Of a DNA stretch of 12,876 bases, positions 1 through 8,715 are shown one piece after another; position 1 is the first letter of the stretch; every line of letters starts with the position of its first letter. The DNA lies in the NCBI GenBank assembly GCA_036525975.1, contig DATCZK010000174.1, positions 1 through 12,876 of the forward strand, written 5' to 3'. Both the position numbers and the translations under genes were made by a program. A model generated the notes under the pieces. The model did no database searches, was not told the origin of the DNA, and was given only the letters and a program-made list of their open reading frames with translations. The DNA is from Quisquiliibacterium sp036525975. GTDB lineage: Bacteria; Pseudomonadota; Gammaproteobacteria; Burkholderiales; Burkholderiaceae_E.

Positions 1-59
1 GCGGCCGATCGCCGCGGGCTCGGTGTGCGCGTCGAGCGTGGCGCGCGAACCGGGCCGAT
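1..59. other. unassigned edge sequence
   Basis: These bases lie downstream of the VWA gene. I see no start codon, ribosome site or hairpin convincing enough to name a feature. A following gene of the same run may begin beyond the left edge. Confidence 0.3.
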
Positions 60-1136
60 TCAGGCGATCCGCCCGCTCCACGCCACCGACCACGCCGCCG
101 AAACGAGCAGCAGCAGCGCTGCGGCGGCGAGGAACACGAACGAGACCTCGACCTCGGCTTTTTCGAGCACGAGCTTCGAGGTGAGCCCCTGGTAGACCTT
201 GCGCAGGTCTTCCTCGGTGCCGGCGTGGAAGTATTCGCCGCGGGTGATCTGCGCCACCGCCTTGAGCGCCTCCTCGTCCAGGCGCAGGAACATCGACCAG
301 CCGCCCACGTCGACCTCGGCGCCCTCCACCGTGCCGAACCCCACCGTGTAGACCTTCACGCCGCGCTGCGCGGCCATCTTCGCGATCTCGAGCGGGTTCG
401 GGCCGGTGGTGCGACGGCCGTCGCTCAACAGCACGATCGCCGCCGAGGTGTTCGATCCCGGCAGCACCGCTTCGAAAGGCTTTGCGAGCTGCTTCTCGGC
501 CCCCTTGGGGTCGCGCCTGTGCGGGTCGCCCTGCGCGTAGCTGCGCCAGGCCGGCCCGAGGGTTGCCGCCTCCACGTCGATGCCGTGGTCCGGGAACAGC
601 GTCGCGAGCGAGACCAGGATCGCGCTGCCGGTGGCCGTGTGGCGCTGCAACTCCATGCGGTCGATCGCGGCGACCAGGTCGTCGCGGTTCTGGGTGGGTG
701 CCTGCACCAGTTGTGCGGTGCCCGCGAAGGTCACGATCGCCACCCTGAGATCGGGCGGCAGCTCGGTCACGAAGGCCTTCGCCGCCTCCTTCGCCGCCGT
801 GATCCGGTCGGGGTTGACGTCGCGCGCGCGCATGCTCAGCGAGACGTCCATCGCGAGCACGAGCGTTTGCTGCATCGTGGGCAGCGTGATCGACGCGGTG
901 GGCCGCGCGATCGCGAAGATCGCGGCCGCGAGCCCGAGCCCGAACAGCGCCACCGGCAGGTGGGCCGCCGCCCTGGCCGCGCGCCCGGCGCCGCCGCCCG
1001 CGGCCTCGGCGACGAAAGCCAGCCGCCCGTACTGCGCCGCGCGCCTGCGCCGGCGCGAGACGAGCGCGGCGTAGCCGGCGGCCAGCACCGGGATCAGCGC
1101 CAGCAGCCACAGCATCGTCGGCCAGTGAAATTTCAC
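60..1136 (-). CDS. BatA-like VWA-domain membrane protein
   Basis: This 358-residue protein looks like the BatA family: an inner-membrane protein with a VWA domain, often found with MoxR ATPases and thought to act in envelope stress or assembly. Membrane segments lie near residues 8-26 and 60-78, with a third at about 333-353. The VWA domain spans roughly 90-320. Its metal-ion-dependent adhesion site (MIDAS) is complete: DVSLS (D97, S99, S101), the Thr of TATGS (T169) and the Asp of LLSDG (D239). The stretch at about 183-228, between the second and third metal motifs, is longer than I would expect for BatA. The start is GTG at 1136, chosen because GGAGG sits 7 bases upstream; the next ATG, at 1115, would cut into the first membrane segment. 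It follows the carbonic anhydrase gene by 100 bases. No MoxR or DUF58 partner is visible, and any BatB-like partner would lie beyond the left edge. The family is clear; the cellular role is inferred. Confidence 0.87.
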   Translation of the reverse strand: MKFHWPTMLWLLALIPVLAAGYAALVSRRRRRAAQYGRLAFVAEAAGGGAGRAARAAAHLPVALFGLGLAAAIFAIARPTASITLPTMQQTLVLAMDVSLSMRARDVNPDRITAAKEAAKAFVTELPPDLRVAIVTFAGTAQLVQAPTQNRDDLVAAIDRMELQRHTATGSAILVSLATLFPDHGIDVEAATLGPAWRSYAQGDPHRRDPKGAEKQLAKPFEAVLPGSNTSAAIVLLSDGRRTTGPNPLEIAKMAAQRGVKVYTVGFGTVEGAEVDVGGWSMFLRLDEEALKAVAQITRGEYFHAGTEEDLRKVYQGLTSKLVLEKAEVEVSFVFLAAAALLLLVSAAWSVAWSGRIA

Positions 1137-1236
1137 GCGAAGACCTCCCCGGGACTTCGCCCGGCGACGCTGTGCACTCTAGCACTTGCCCGCGGGAGTT
1201 TCACGGGCGGTGCGAGCGATCGCAGCGGCCTCGACC

Positions 1237-1884
1237 TCACTCCGGCGGCGCGATCCTCGCGCTGTCCTCGAGGTGAATCGACGAGGCCGGCACGAAACCG
1301 CCGCTGCGCACGTCGAACACGTGCACCTCGCCGTCTTCGATCACGTAGTGCCAGCCGTGCAGGAACAGTTCGCCCGCTTCCACCCGGGCGCGCACCATCG
1401 GGTAATCCATCAGCCGCTCGAGCTGCAGCACGATCGAGCGCTTCTCGGTGCGCCGCAGCACCTCCTCGGACATCCGCGAGGGCAGCGCCGCCTCGCGCGC
1501 GAGTTCGAGCCAGTTGCGCAGGTTCACCGCCTCTTCGGGAACGTGTTCGTAGAGCGCCCGGATGCCGCCGCAGTGGCTGTGCCCGCAGACGACGATTTCG
1601 CGCACGTCCAGGTTGAGCACCGCGAATTCGATCGCCGCGCAGGTGCCGTGGTAGCCGGCGGACCCGTCGTAGGGGGGAACCAGCGCTGCGACGTTGCGCA
1701 CCAGGAACAGGTCTCCCGGGCCGGTGCCGGTGAGCAGGTGGGGCACCAGGCGCGAATCGGAGCAGCCGATGAACAGGATGGTCGGCCTCTGCCCCTTGGC
1801 CACGAGGTCGCGGAAATGCCCCTCGTGCTGCGGGAAGTAGTCGGAGCGGAATCTGCGCAGCCGCTCGATCAGGTTCTTCGGCAA
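1237..1884 (-). CDS. beta-class carbonic anhydrase
   Basis: This enzyme interconverts CO2 and bicarbonate in the cytoplasm. The 215-residue length is normal for the bacterial beta class. The zinc ligands and active-site dyad are visible: C41 with D43 and R45 in GCSDSRLVPHL, then H102 and C105 in CGHSHCGG. The N-terminal helix ending in RFRSDYFPQHEGHF is typical, and there is no signal peptide. The best start is TTG at 1884, because the conserved N-terminal helix begins there, GGAGA lies about 8 bases upstream, and I see no in-frame ATG or GTG upstream. A weak start codon suggests modest translation. The gene lies 93 bases downstream of the pseudoprotease gene and 100 bases upstream of the VWA gene, on the same strand, so co-transcription is possible but not shown. 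It could be called can or cynT; I cannot decide between these from sequence alone. Confidence 0.95.
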   Translation of the reverse strand: MPKNLIERLRRFRSDYFPQHEGHFRDLVAKGQRPTILFIGCSDSRLVPHLLTGTGPGDLFLVRNVAALVPPYDGSAGYHGTCAAIEFAVLNLDVREIVVCGHSHCGGIRALYEHVPEEAVNLRNWLELAREAALPSRMSEEVLRRTEKRSIVLQLERLMDYPMVRARVEAGELFLHGWHYVIEDGEVHVFDVRSGGFVPASSIHLEDSARIAPPE

Positions 1885-1977
1885 GGCCCGTTCTCCATTC
1901 GTCGCGCTTTCGCGCCCGACCCGATCGCGCAGCGCCCGGGCGCGGCCCCTGCGGGCCCCGTGCCCCGGCGGCCCCGG

Positions 1978-2952
1978 TCAGTGCAGGCGCGGCCCCTTGA
2001 GGAGGTCGTTGCGATCGACCGACTCGATCTCCACGCGCAACACGTCGCCGCTGCGCGCGACCTTCAGCGGAATTCGCGTGCCGGCGGGCCCGAGCTTCCA
2101 GATCGCCCGCAGCATCGCGGGCAGCGAGTTCACCCGGTTGCCGCCGACCTCGAGCACGAGGTCGCCCTGCTCGATGCCGGCCCTGGCGGCGGGCCCGCCT
2201 GCCGCCACGCCGCCCACCACCACCTGGGCGTCGCGCTCCCCGGCGTAGATGCCCAGCCACGGGCGCGCCGCCTCGCCCGAGCGCCCGGTGGCGAGCATGC
2301 TGGCGATGATCGGCTCGAGCAGGTCGATCGGCACCATCATGTTGCCCTGCACCTCCTCGCCGTCGGAAGTCTCCTGCAGCAGCAGCGACCCGATCCCGAC
2401 CAGCAGCCCGCGTTCGTCCACGAGCGCGGCCCCGCTCCAGCGCGGATGCGCGGGCGCCGTGAACAGCGCCTCGTCGAGCAGGTATTCCCAGTAGCCGGCG
2501 AACTCGCGCTTGCCCACCAGCGTGGCCTCGAGCGCGTGGCGCGCCCCGCCGTGGCCCAGCACGTAGACCCGATCGCCGGTGGCGCAGGCCTGCGCGCTGC
2601 CGCGCGCCAGCGCCGGCACGCCCAGCGGCTGCAGCGCCCGGATCAGCCCGAAGCCGGTCGCCTGGTCGTAGGCCAGCGGGTAACCCGAAACGACGGTGCC
2701 GCGGTTCGTCGTGAGCCAGATCGTCTCGGCCTCGGTGATCAGGTAGCCGATCGTGAGCACGACGCCCTCGGCGTCGATCACCACGCCGTTGCCGGTGCGC
2801 TCGGTGCCGAGGATCGGCGCGGTGAACGCGTCTTCGGGCACCTCCGCGCGGATCGCGACCATCGCGTCGAGCGCGCGCGCGAGGTCGAAGGCGAGCTCGG
2901 CCTCGTTCGGTTGCATCTCGTCGGGAATCGACCAATCGTCGTTATCGGACAT
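1978..2952 (-). CDS. S1C trypsin-like protease homologue with PDZ domain, catalytic triad degenerate
   Basis: This 324-residue protein has the HtrA/Deg architecture: a trypsin-like fold (about residues 45-215) followed by one PDZ domain (about 230-310, with the GIEQGDLVLEVGG loop). The catalytic residues are mostly lost. The strand that normally ends in a His-containing motif reads TIGYLITEAE (67-76), the Asp loop reads DQATGFGLI, and only a serine (S173 in RWSGAALV) remains where GNSGG is expected. No signal peptide or membrane segment is visible, so it is probably cytoplasmic, unlike periplasmic DegP or DegQ. A GTG at 3057 would add 35 residues. I prefer the ATG at 2952 because the TATAAT box at 3060-3065 would start transcription near 3053, downstream of that GTG. 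The gene heads a same-strand run with carbonic anhydrase and BatA. From memory, similar active-site-altered proteins occur in other proteobacteria, so the loss is probably a family trait and not decay. Likely role: peptide-binding scaffold or regulator (inference). Confidence 0.85.
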   Translation of the reverse strand: MSDNDDWSIPDEMQPNEAELAFDLARALDAMVAIRAEVPEDAFTAPILGTERTGNGVVIDAEGVVLTIGYLITEAETIWLTTNRGTVVSGYPLAYDQATGFGLIRALQPLGVPALARGSAQACATGDRVYVLGHGGARHALEATLVGKREFAGYWEYLLDEALFTAPAHPRWSGAALVDERGLLVGIGSLLLQETSDGEEVQGNMMVPIDLLEPIIASMLATGRSGEAARPWLGIYAGERDAQVVVGGVAAGGPAARAGIEQGDLVLEVGGNRVNSLPAMLRAIWKLGPAGTRIPLKVARSGDVLRVEIESVDRNDLLKGPRLH

Positions 2953-3059
2953 GCTGACCCGGTGGGCGTGCGCCGCGCGCCAAAGACCTCGGCGGAAGTC
3001 GGATGCCAATGGCGCACCTTGCAACAGACGAGCCAGCGACCACTGGCCTCGGAGCACCG

Positions 3060-3065
3060 ATTATA
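3060..3065 (-). promoter_or_regulatory. candidate -10 box (TATAAT) for the pseudoprotease gene
   Basis: Read on the minus strand the hexamer is a perfect TATAAT in very G+C-rich surroundings. Transcription would begin near 3053. No good -35 hexamer lies 16-18 bases upstream; that place is taken by one arm of the dyad at 3083-3098, so an activator may substitute. The plus strand has an overlapping TATAAA at 3062-3067 that could serve the divergent secreted-protein gene, also without a clear -35. Confidence 0.4.
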
Positions 3066-3082
3066 AAGGGGTCGGCGGCACG

Positions 3083-3098
3083 ATTACGCCGACGTAAT
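3083..3098. promoter_or_regulatory. perfect dyad ATTACG-CCGA-CGTAAT, candidate operator
   Basis: Two perfect 6-base arms flank a 4-base centre, giving a 16-base palindrome-like site inside the divergent intergenic region (2953-3215). The arm at 3083-3088 occupies the expected -35 position of the minus-strand TATAAT box. This spacing is typical of sites for dimeric helix-turn-helix regulators. I do not recognise the regulator and none is encoded in the window. Confidence 0.4.
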
Positions 3099-3215
3099 GC
3101 CCGCGTCACGCTCTCGTCCCTCGCCATCCCCCATCCTTTCACACGATCGCCCGGTCGCGCAGTGCAGCAGGCGAGCCGGGCCCCGTTCACCCAACCCATT
3201 CCAAGGAGCGCCATC

Positions 3216-3548
3216 ATGGCCAGGGGTTCGTTCGCAGCAGCGTTTGCCTTATCCGCAGCACTCGTCACCGCATCAGTCGTGCAGGCGCAGCCGCCTGGAT
3301 CGTCGCCGGCGCCCGGCGCCGCATCGGGGGCGCAGGCGGGCGGCGCGGCCACGCCGCCCAGCCCCACCGCCCCGCGCGACTCCACGTGGGGCCGCGCCTT
3401 CGGCGGGCACGTGTCTCACATGGCCGCGGAGCTGGCGCATCCGCGAATTCACCAGGACATGTTCGGCGAGTGCGTGAGCACGATGGCGATCGAGGCGATG
3501 TCCATGGGCGCGGACGGCGATCACGGCGAGATGGAGTGCATGCAGTAA
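3216..3548 (+). CDS. small secreted protein, Met/His/Cys-rich, unknown function
   Basis: I do not recognise this 110-residue protein. Residues 1-24 form a clear Sec signal peptide (charged start, Ala-rich core, likely cleavage after VQA). Residues 25-55 are a flexible Pro/Ala/Gly/Ser linker. The remainder (56-110) holds five His (65, 68, 75, 79, 103), seven Met (69, 82, 90, 95, 97, 106, 109) and two Cys (86, 108) among acidic residues, ending in DHGEMECMQ. That composition would fit periplasmic metal binding, or a single disulfide-stabilised fold; both are inference. The ATG at 3216 is chosen because AAGGAG lies 7 bases upstream and the signal peptide begins there. The frame is open further upstream to 3003 but has no comparable ribosome site. 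It diverges from the pseudoprotease gene and may share the control region with the dyad at 3083-3098. Confidence 0.8.
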   Translation: MARGSFAAAFALSAALVTASVVQAQPPGSSPAPGAASGAQAGGAATPPSPTAPRDSTWGRAFGGHVSHMAAELAHPRIHQDMFGECVSTMAIEAMSMGADGDHGEMECMQ

Positions 3549-3599
3549 CGAAAGGCCGACGTCGGGATCGCGCGGCGGGCGCACCGGATTGACTGGGCC

Positions 3600-3614
3600 C
3601 GCGACCCTGTCGCG
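3600..3614. terminator. small hairpin between converging secreted-protein gene and tRNA
   Basis: CGCGAC-CCT-GTCGCG forms a perfect 6-bp stem with a 3-base loop, 13 bases past the tRNA 3' end and 51 bases past the secreted-protein stop codon. It could terminate either transcript, but there is no T tract on either side, so the assignment is weak. Confidence 0.25.
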
Positions 3615-3627
3615 CAGGCCGATGCAA

Positions 3628-3703
3628 TGGCGCGCCCGGCTGGGATCGAACCAGCGACCCCTGGCTTCGGAGGCCAGTACTCTATCCACTGAGCTACGGG
3701 CGC
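3628..3703 (-). tRNA. tRNA-Arg (anticodon CCG)
   Basis: The 76-base gene folds as a complete cloverleaf. Acceptor arms GCGCCCG and CGGGCGC pair perfectly, with a G discriminator and an encoded CCA end at 3628-3630. The D arm is GCTC/GAGT with one G-T wobble. The anticodon stem is CTGGC/GCCAG around CTCCGAA, giving anticodon CCG, which reads CGG (Arg). The T arm is GCTGG-TTCGATC-CCAGC. Upstream on the minus strand, TACAAT (3713-3718) is a plausible -10 box about 9 bases before the 5' end, but no convincing -35 is seen. Confidence 0.97.
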
Positions 3704-3858
3704 AGCCGGCGAATTGTAACGCGGATGGCGCCGCGCCCGGCCGGGCGCCCCGGCGGTTAACGTCAACGCGGTCTTTGACATTAGAATTCTGGGTTTGACC
3801 CCGTCGACCCGGCCCGAACGCTGCCGGCGGGTCGCGCACCGAGCCCAGGGAACACGGC

Positions 3859-4770
3859 ATGAGCCAAGAGCACCACGAGTCGTTCATCAAGACACCGAAG
3901 CAGCTGATCGTCGTGATCCTGCTGTCGTTCATCGTCCCGGTCCTCGTGATCGTGCTGCTGGTGAAGTTCGTGGACTCGGGCACGCGCACCGGCGCCGGCG
4001 TCGACGCGATGTCCCCGGCCGCGGTCGAGGCGCGCATCCAGCCGGTGGCCCGGTTCGAGCTCAGGGCCGGCGGCGCGGGGGCCCTGCGCGCGGGCGCCGA
4101 GGTCTACAAGACGCAGTGCGCCGCGTGCCACGAGGCGGGCGTTGCGGGGTCGCCGAAGTTCGGCGACGCGGCGGCCTGGGGGCCGCGCATCAAGACCGGC
4201 TACGCGGCGCTGCTCAATTCGGTGCTCAAGGGCAAGGGCGCGATGGCGCCGCAGGGCGGGGGCGAGTTCGGCGATCTGGAGATCGGTCGCGCGATCGTTC
4301 ACATGGTCAACGCCGCCGGCGGCAAGCTCGAGGAGCCCAAGGCGGCCGACGGTGCGGCTGCGCCCGCGCAGGCTGCCGCGGCCGCCTCGACGGCCACCCC
4401 GGCACCGGCTGCTGCCACCCCGGCACCGGCTGCTGCCGCCCCGGCACCGGCAGCCGCTGCGCCCGCCGCGGGCCCGGCCGCCAGCGCGCCTGCCACGGTG
4501 GCCGCTGCCGCAGCCGCTGCGCCCGCCGCGAGCGGCAAGGGCAAGTCGGTCTACGACGTCGCCTGCGTCGCCTGCCACCTCGCCGGCGTTGCCGGCGCGC
4601 CGAAGCTCGGCGACAAGGCGGCGTGGGCGCCGCGCATCGCCACCGGCCTCGACGCGCTCACCGCGAGCGTGATCAAGGGCAAGGGTGCGATGCCTCCCAA
4701 GGCCGGAAGCAGCGCTTCGGACGCCGACTTGCGCGCCGCGGTCGAATACATGGTGGCGGCGGCCAAGTAG
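3859..4770 (+). CDS. membrane-anchored tandem diheme c-type cytochrome (cytochrome c5-like)
   Basis: This 303-residue electron-transfer protein has a cytoplasmic N-terminus and an uncleaved membrane anchor at about residues 15-37. Two cytochrome c domains follow, presumably in the periplasm. Domain 1 (about 75-155) has heme site CAACH (C87, C90, H91) and probable axial M129. Domain 2 (about 226-303) has CVACH (C236, C239, H240) and probable axial M278. The two are clearly related: both run VAG-PK-GD-AAW-PRI-TG and then KGKGAM-P. They arose by duplication and are joined by an Ala/Pro linker (about 161-224). The ATG at 3859 follows CAGGGAA at good spacing. TTGACA at 3775-3780 and TAGAAT at 3782-3787 upstream are too close together to be one promoter, though TTAACG at 3757-3762 could pair with TAGAAT at a long 19-base spacing. 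Its redox partner is not in the window; a terminal oxidase or another respiratory complex is possible. Family confident, partner unknown. Confidence 0.93.
   Translation: MSQEHHESFIKTPKQLIVVILLSFIVPVLVIVLLVKFVDSGTRTGAGVDAMSPAAVEARIQPVARFELRAGGAGALRAGAEVYKTQCAACHEAGVAGSPKFGDAAAWGPRIKTGYAALLNSVLKGKGAMAPQGGGEFGDLEIGRAIVHMVNAAGGKLEEPKAADGAAAPAQAAAAASTATPAPAAATPAPAAAAPAPAAAAPAAGPAASAPATVAAAAAAAPAASGKGKSVYDVACVACHLAGVAGAPKLGDKAAWAPRIATGLDALTASVIKGKGAMPPKAGSSASDADLRAAVEYMVAAAK
4394..4456 (+). repeat. 21-bp direct repeats coding the cytochrome Ala/Pro linker
   Basis: Three tandem units of 21 bases begin at 4394, 4415 and 4436. The first two are identical over 21 bases and the third is diverged. Each adds seven residues of the TPAPAAA type to the linker between the heme domains, so copy-number change would alter linker length without breaking the frame. 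Confidence 0.75.
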
Positions 4771-4805
4771 GCGGCGCGCAGCCAGGCGAGCCCTGCGGTT
4801 CGGCA

Positions 4806-4823
4806 GCGGCGCGCCAGCGCCGC
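4806..4823. terminator. perfect hairpin between converging cytochrome and recQ genes
   Basis: GCGGCGC-GCCA-GCGCCGC is a perfect 7-bp G+C-rich stem with a 4-base loop. It lies between the cytochrome stop (4770) and the recQ stop (4826), where a shared bidirectional terminator is expected. No T tract follows on either strand, so it may only stall polymerase or protect 3' ends. Confidence 0.35.
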
Positions 4824-4825
4824 GC

Positions 4826-6802
<1,977 letters not shown>

Positions 6803-6936
6803 CGCCGCCGAGCTTAGCAGTCGCGCCGCCGCAGGCGCGCGCGCATAATCCGCAAGGGTAGGTCGCACGGCGTGGAAATGCGGTTAGCATCGCGGTCCGG
6901 CCGCTGGCCGGCCCAGGATCGCGCACTGCAACCGTC

Positions 6937-8673
6937 ATGAGAATCCCGCTCGGCATCGACTGGCTCGCGGAAGTCAACCGCGAGACGCTGCGCGCGGACA
7001 CGATGGCCGCGTTGATCGGGGCGGCGATCCTGCTGCCGCAGGCGATGGCCTACGCGGTGATCGCGGGGCTTCCGCCGATCTACGGGATCTACGCCGCGGT
7101 CGTGCCGACCGTCGTCGCCGCCGTGCTCGGGTCTTCGCGGCACCTCGTCTCGGGGCCCACCGCGGCAATCTCGATCGTGGTGTTCTCCTCGGTCGGCCCG
7201 ATCGTCGATCCGCACTCGGAGGCGTACATCACGCTCGTGCTCACGCTCACGCTGATGGTGGGCGCGATCCAGTTCGCGTTCGGGTTGATGCGCCTGGGCA
7301 CCCTCACCAACTTCGTTTCCGACAGCGTGATCGTGGGCTTCACCACCGGCGCGGCCGCCCTGATCGCAGCCAGCCAGATCAACGCGTTTCTCGGCATCCC
7401 GGCCAGCGGCGGCGGCAACCTCGCCACGCTGCTGTCGCACCTGCCCGATCGCCTGGCGCGCGCCAACGTCTACGCCACGCTGATCGGCGTGGCCACGCTG
7501 GCGATCGGGATCGCGTCGCGCCGATACATCCCGCGCGTGCCGTACATCCTGGTGGCGCTGGTCGGGGGCACGGTGCTGTCGCTCGCGTTCGAGTTCTTCT
7601 TCGGCGGCACCGAGGGCACCGGAATACGCACCGCCGGCGAGATCGGGTCGGCGCTCCCGCCGCTGTCGATGCCCTCGCTCAACCTCGCGCACTGGAGCTC
7701 GCTCGTGGGCAGCGCCTTCGCGATCGCGATCCTCGGGCTGACCGAGGCGGTCTCGATCGCGCGCTCGATCGCGCTGCGCTCGGGCCAGCAGATCGACGGC
7801 GACAAGGAGTTCGTCGCGCAGGGCCTGTCGAACGTCGCGGGCGCGTTCTTCTCGGGGTACGCCTCGAGCGGCTCGTTCACGCGCAGCGGCCTGAACTACG
7901 ACTCGGGGGCGAAGTCGCCGCTGGGCGCCATTCTCGCCTCGATGTTCGTGCTCTTCGCCGCGTTCGCGCTCTCGCCGCTGTTCGCGCACCTGCCGATGGC
8001 CGCGATCGCCGGGGTGCTGATGCTGGTCGCCTGGGGGCTGGTGGACGTGGGCTACATCCGCATGCGCGCGGTGGCCAGCCGCGCGGAAGCCGCGATCCTC
8101 GGCATCACGATGGTCACCGCGGTGGCCGCCAACCTCGAGATCGCGATCTACGTGGGCGTGATGGTCTCGCTCGGCCTGTACCTCAACCGCACGGTCAAGC
8201 CGCCGCTGGTGCGCGCGATGCCGGCGCCGGCGCCCGGCACCTATCACTTCGTGCGCGACGAACTGCGCACCGAGTGCCCGCAGCTGGCCATTCGCTACAT
8301 CGACGGCTCGCTGTTCTTTGCCGCGATCCCGCACATCCGCCGGCTGTTCTCCGAACTGCGCGAGGAGCGCCCGAAGGCCTCGCACCTGCTGCTGCTGTGC
8401 AGCGGCGTGAACCACATCGACATGAGCGCGGCCGAATCGCTGGTCGACGAGTGCCGGAACCGCCGCTTCGCGGGCGGCGACCTGTACATGCACTTCGTCA
8501 AGGCGCCGGTGCACCAGATGCTGCGCTCGAGCCGGGCGCTCGACGTGATCGGCGAGAACAACGTCTACGAGCTCGGCGCGCCCACGATCGAATCGGTCGT
8601 GTCCCGGCTGGATCCGAAGGTCTGCGCCACCTGCAAGGTGCGCGCGTTCCACTGCTGCCCGCCGGCGGGCTGA
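6937..8673 (+). CDS. SulP family inorganic anion transporter with STAS domain
   Basis: SulP (SLC26-like) proteins carry sulfate, bicarbonate or dicarboxylates across the inner membrane. This 578-residue copy has the family signature PQAMAYAVIAGLPPIYGIY (34-52), a hydrophobic transport core to about residue 418, and a cytoplasmic STAS domain (about 448-556, with HIDMSAAESL at 493-502). The tail after the STAS domain contains four cysteines (563, 566, 573, 574) arranged CATCKVRAFHCC, which could bind metal or sense redox state. From memory, similar cysteine tails occur on some related proteobacterial SulP proteins. The substrate cannot be read from sequence. Bicarbonate is conceivable given the carbonic anhydrase at 1237-1884, but the two genes are not linked in an operon. 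The ATG at 6937 fits the family start; the nearest AGGA is 18 bases upstream, so ribosome binding looks weak. Confidence 0.94.
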   Translation: MRIPLGIDWLAEVNRETLRADTMAALIGAAILLPQAMAYAVIAGLPPIYGIYAAVVPTVVAAVLGSSRHLVSGPTAAISIVVFSSVGPIVDPHSEAYITLVLTLTLMVGAIQFAFGLMRLGTLTNFVSDSVIVGFTTGAAALIAASQINAFLGIPASGGGNLATLLSHLPDRLARANVYATLIGVATLAIGIASRRYIPRVPYILVALVGGTVLSLAFEFFFGGTEGTGIRTAGEIGSALPPLSMPSLNLAHWSSLVGSAFAIAILGLTEAVSIARSIALRSGQQIDGDKEFVAQGLSNVAGAFFSGYASSGSFTRSGLNYDSGAKSPLGAILASMFVLFAAFALSPLFAHLPMAAIAGVLMLVAWGLVDVGYIRMRAVASRAEAAILGITMVTAVAANLEIAIYVGVMVSLGLYLNRTVKPPLVRAMPAPAPGTYHFVRDELRTECPQLAIRYIDGSLFFAAIPHIRRLFSELREERPKASHLLLLCSGVNHIDMSAAESLVDECRNRRFAGGDLYMHFVKAPVHQMLRSSRALDVIGENNVYELGAPTIESVVSRLDPKVCATCKVRAFHCCPPAG

Positions 8674-8677
8674 GAGC

Positions 8678-8714
8678 CGCGGCGGGCGTGGCGGCAGCCG
8701 CAGCCGCCGCCGCG
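8678..8714. terminator. G+C-rich inverted repeat between converging SulP and pilV genes
   Basis: CGCGGCGG (8678-8685) and CCGCCGCG (8707-8714) are perfect 8-base complements. The sequence between them can pair partly (GCG/CGC around GCAGC). The repeat fills almost the whole 42-base gap between the SulP stop (8673) and the pilV stop (8716), so it may end both transcripts. No T tract is present. Confidence 0.35.
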
Positions 8715-8715
8715 C

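Noticed and set aside
1869..1898. Nine-codon upstream frame (ATG at 1898) overlapping the carbonic anhydrase TTG start
   Set aside because: A leader peptide for control is possible, but the ATG lies within the ribosome-site region and short frames occur by chance; no further support is visible.
1932..1943. 12-base palindrome GCGCCCGGGCGC between pseudoprotease and carbonic anhydrase genes
   Set aside because: Pure G+C palindromes of this length are expected often in this composition; there is no T tract and no placement that favours a terminator or operator.
1133..3066. Long open frames on both strands (1133-2935 minus and 1186-3066 plus) across carbonic anhydrase and pseudoprotease
   Set aside because: Both are low-complexity shadows; the carbonic anhydrase and S1C/PDZ proteins occupy this region in other frames.
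3556..3565. 10-base palindrome CCGACGTCGG after the secreted-protein gene
   Set aside because: It has no loop, so it cannot act as a terminator hairpin, and it has no partner site; probably chance.
3628..3703. tRNA-Arg as an attachment site for an integrated element
   Set aside because: tRNA genes often serve as integration sites, but no integrase, no repeated tRNA 3' end and no change in gene character is seen on either side.
6814..8652. A minus-strand open frame of 612 codons antisense to the SulP gene
   Set aside because: Its composition (His/Arg/Asp/Gln-rich, no domain) is that of a shadow; the plus-strand SulP protein is well supported.
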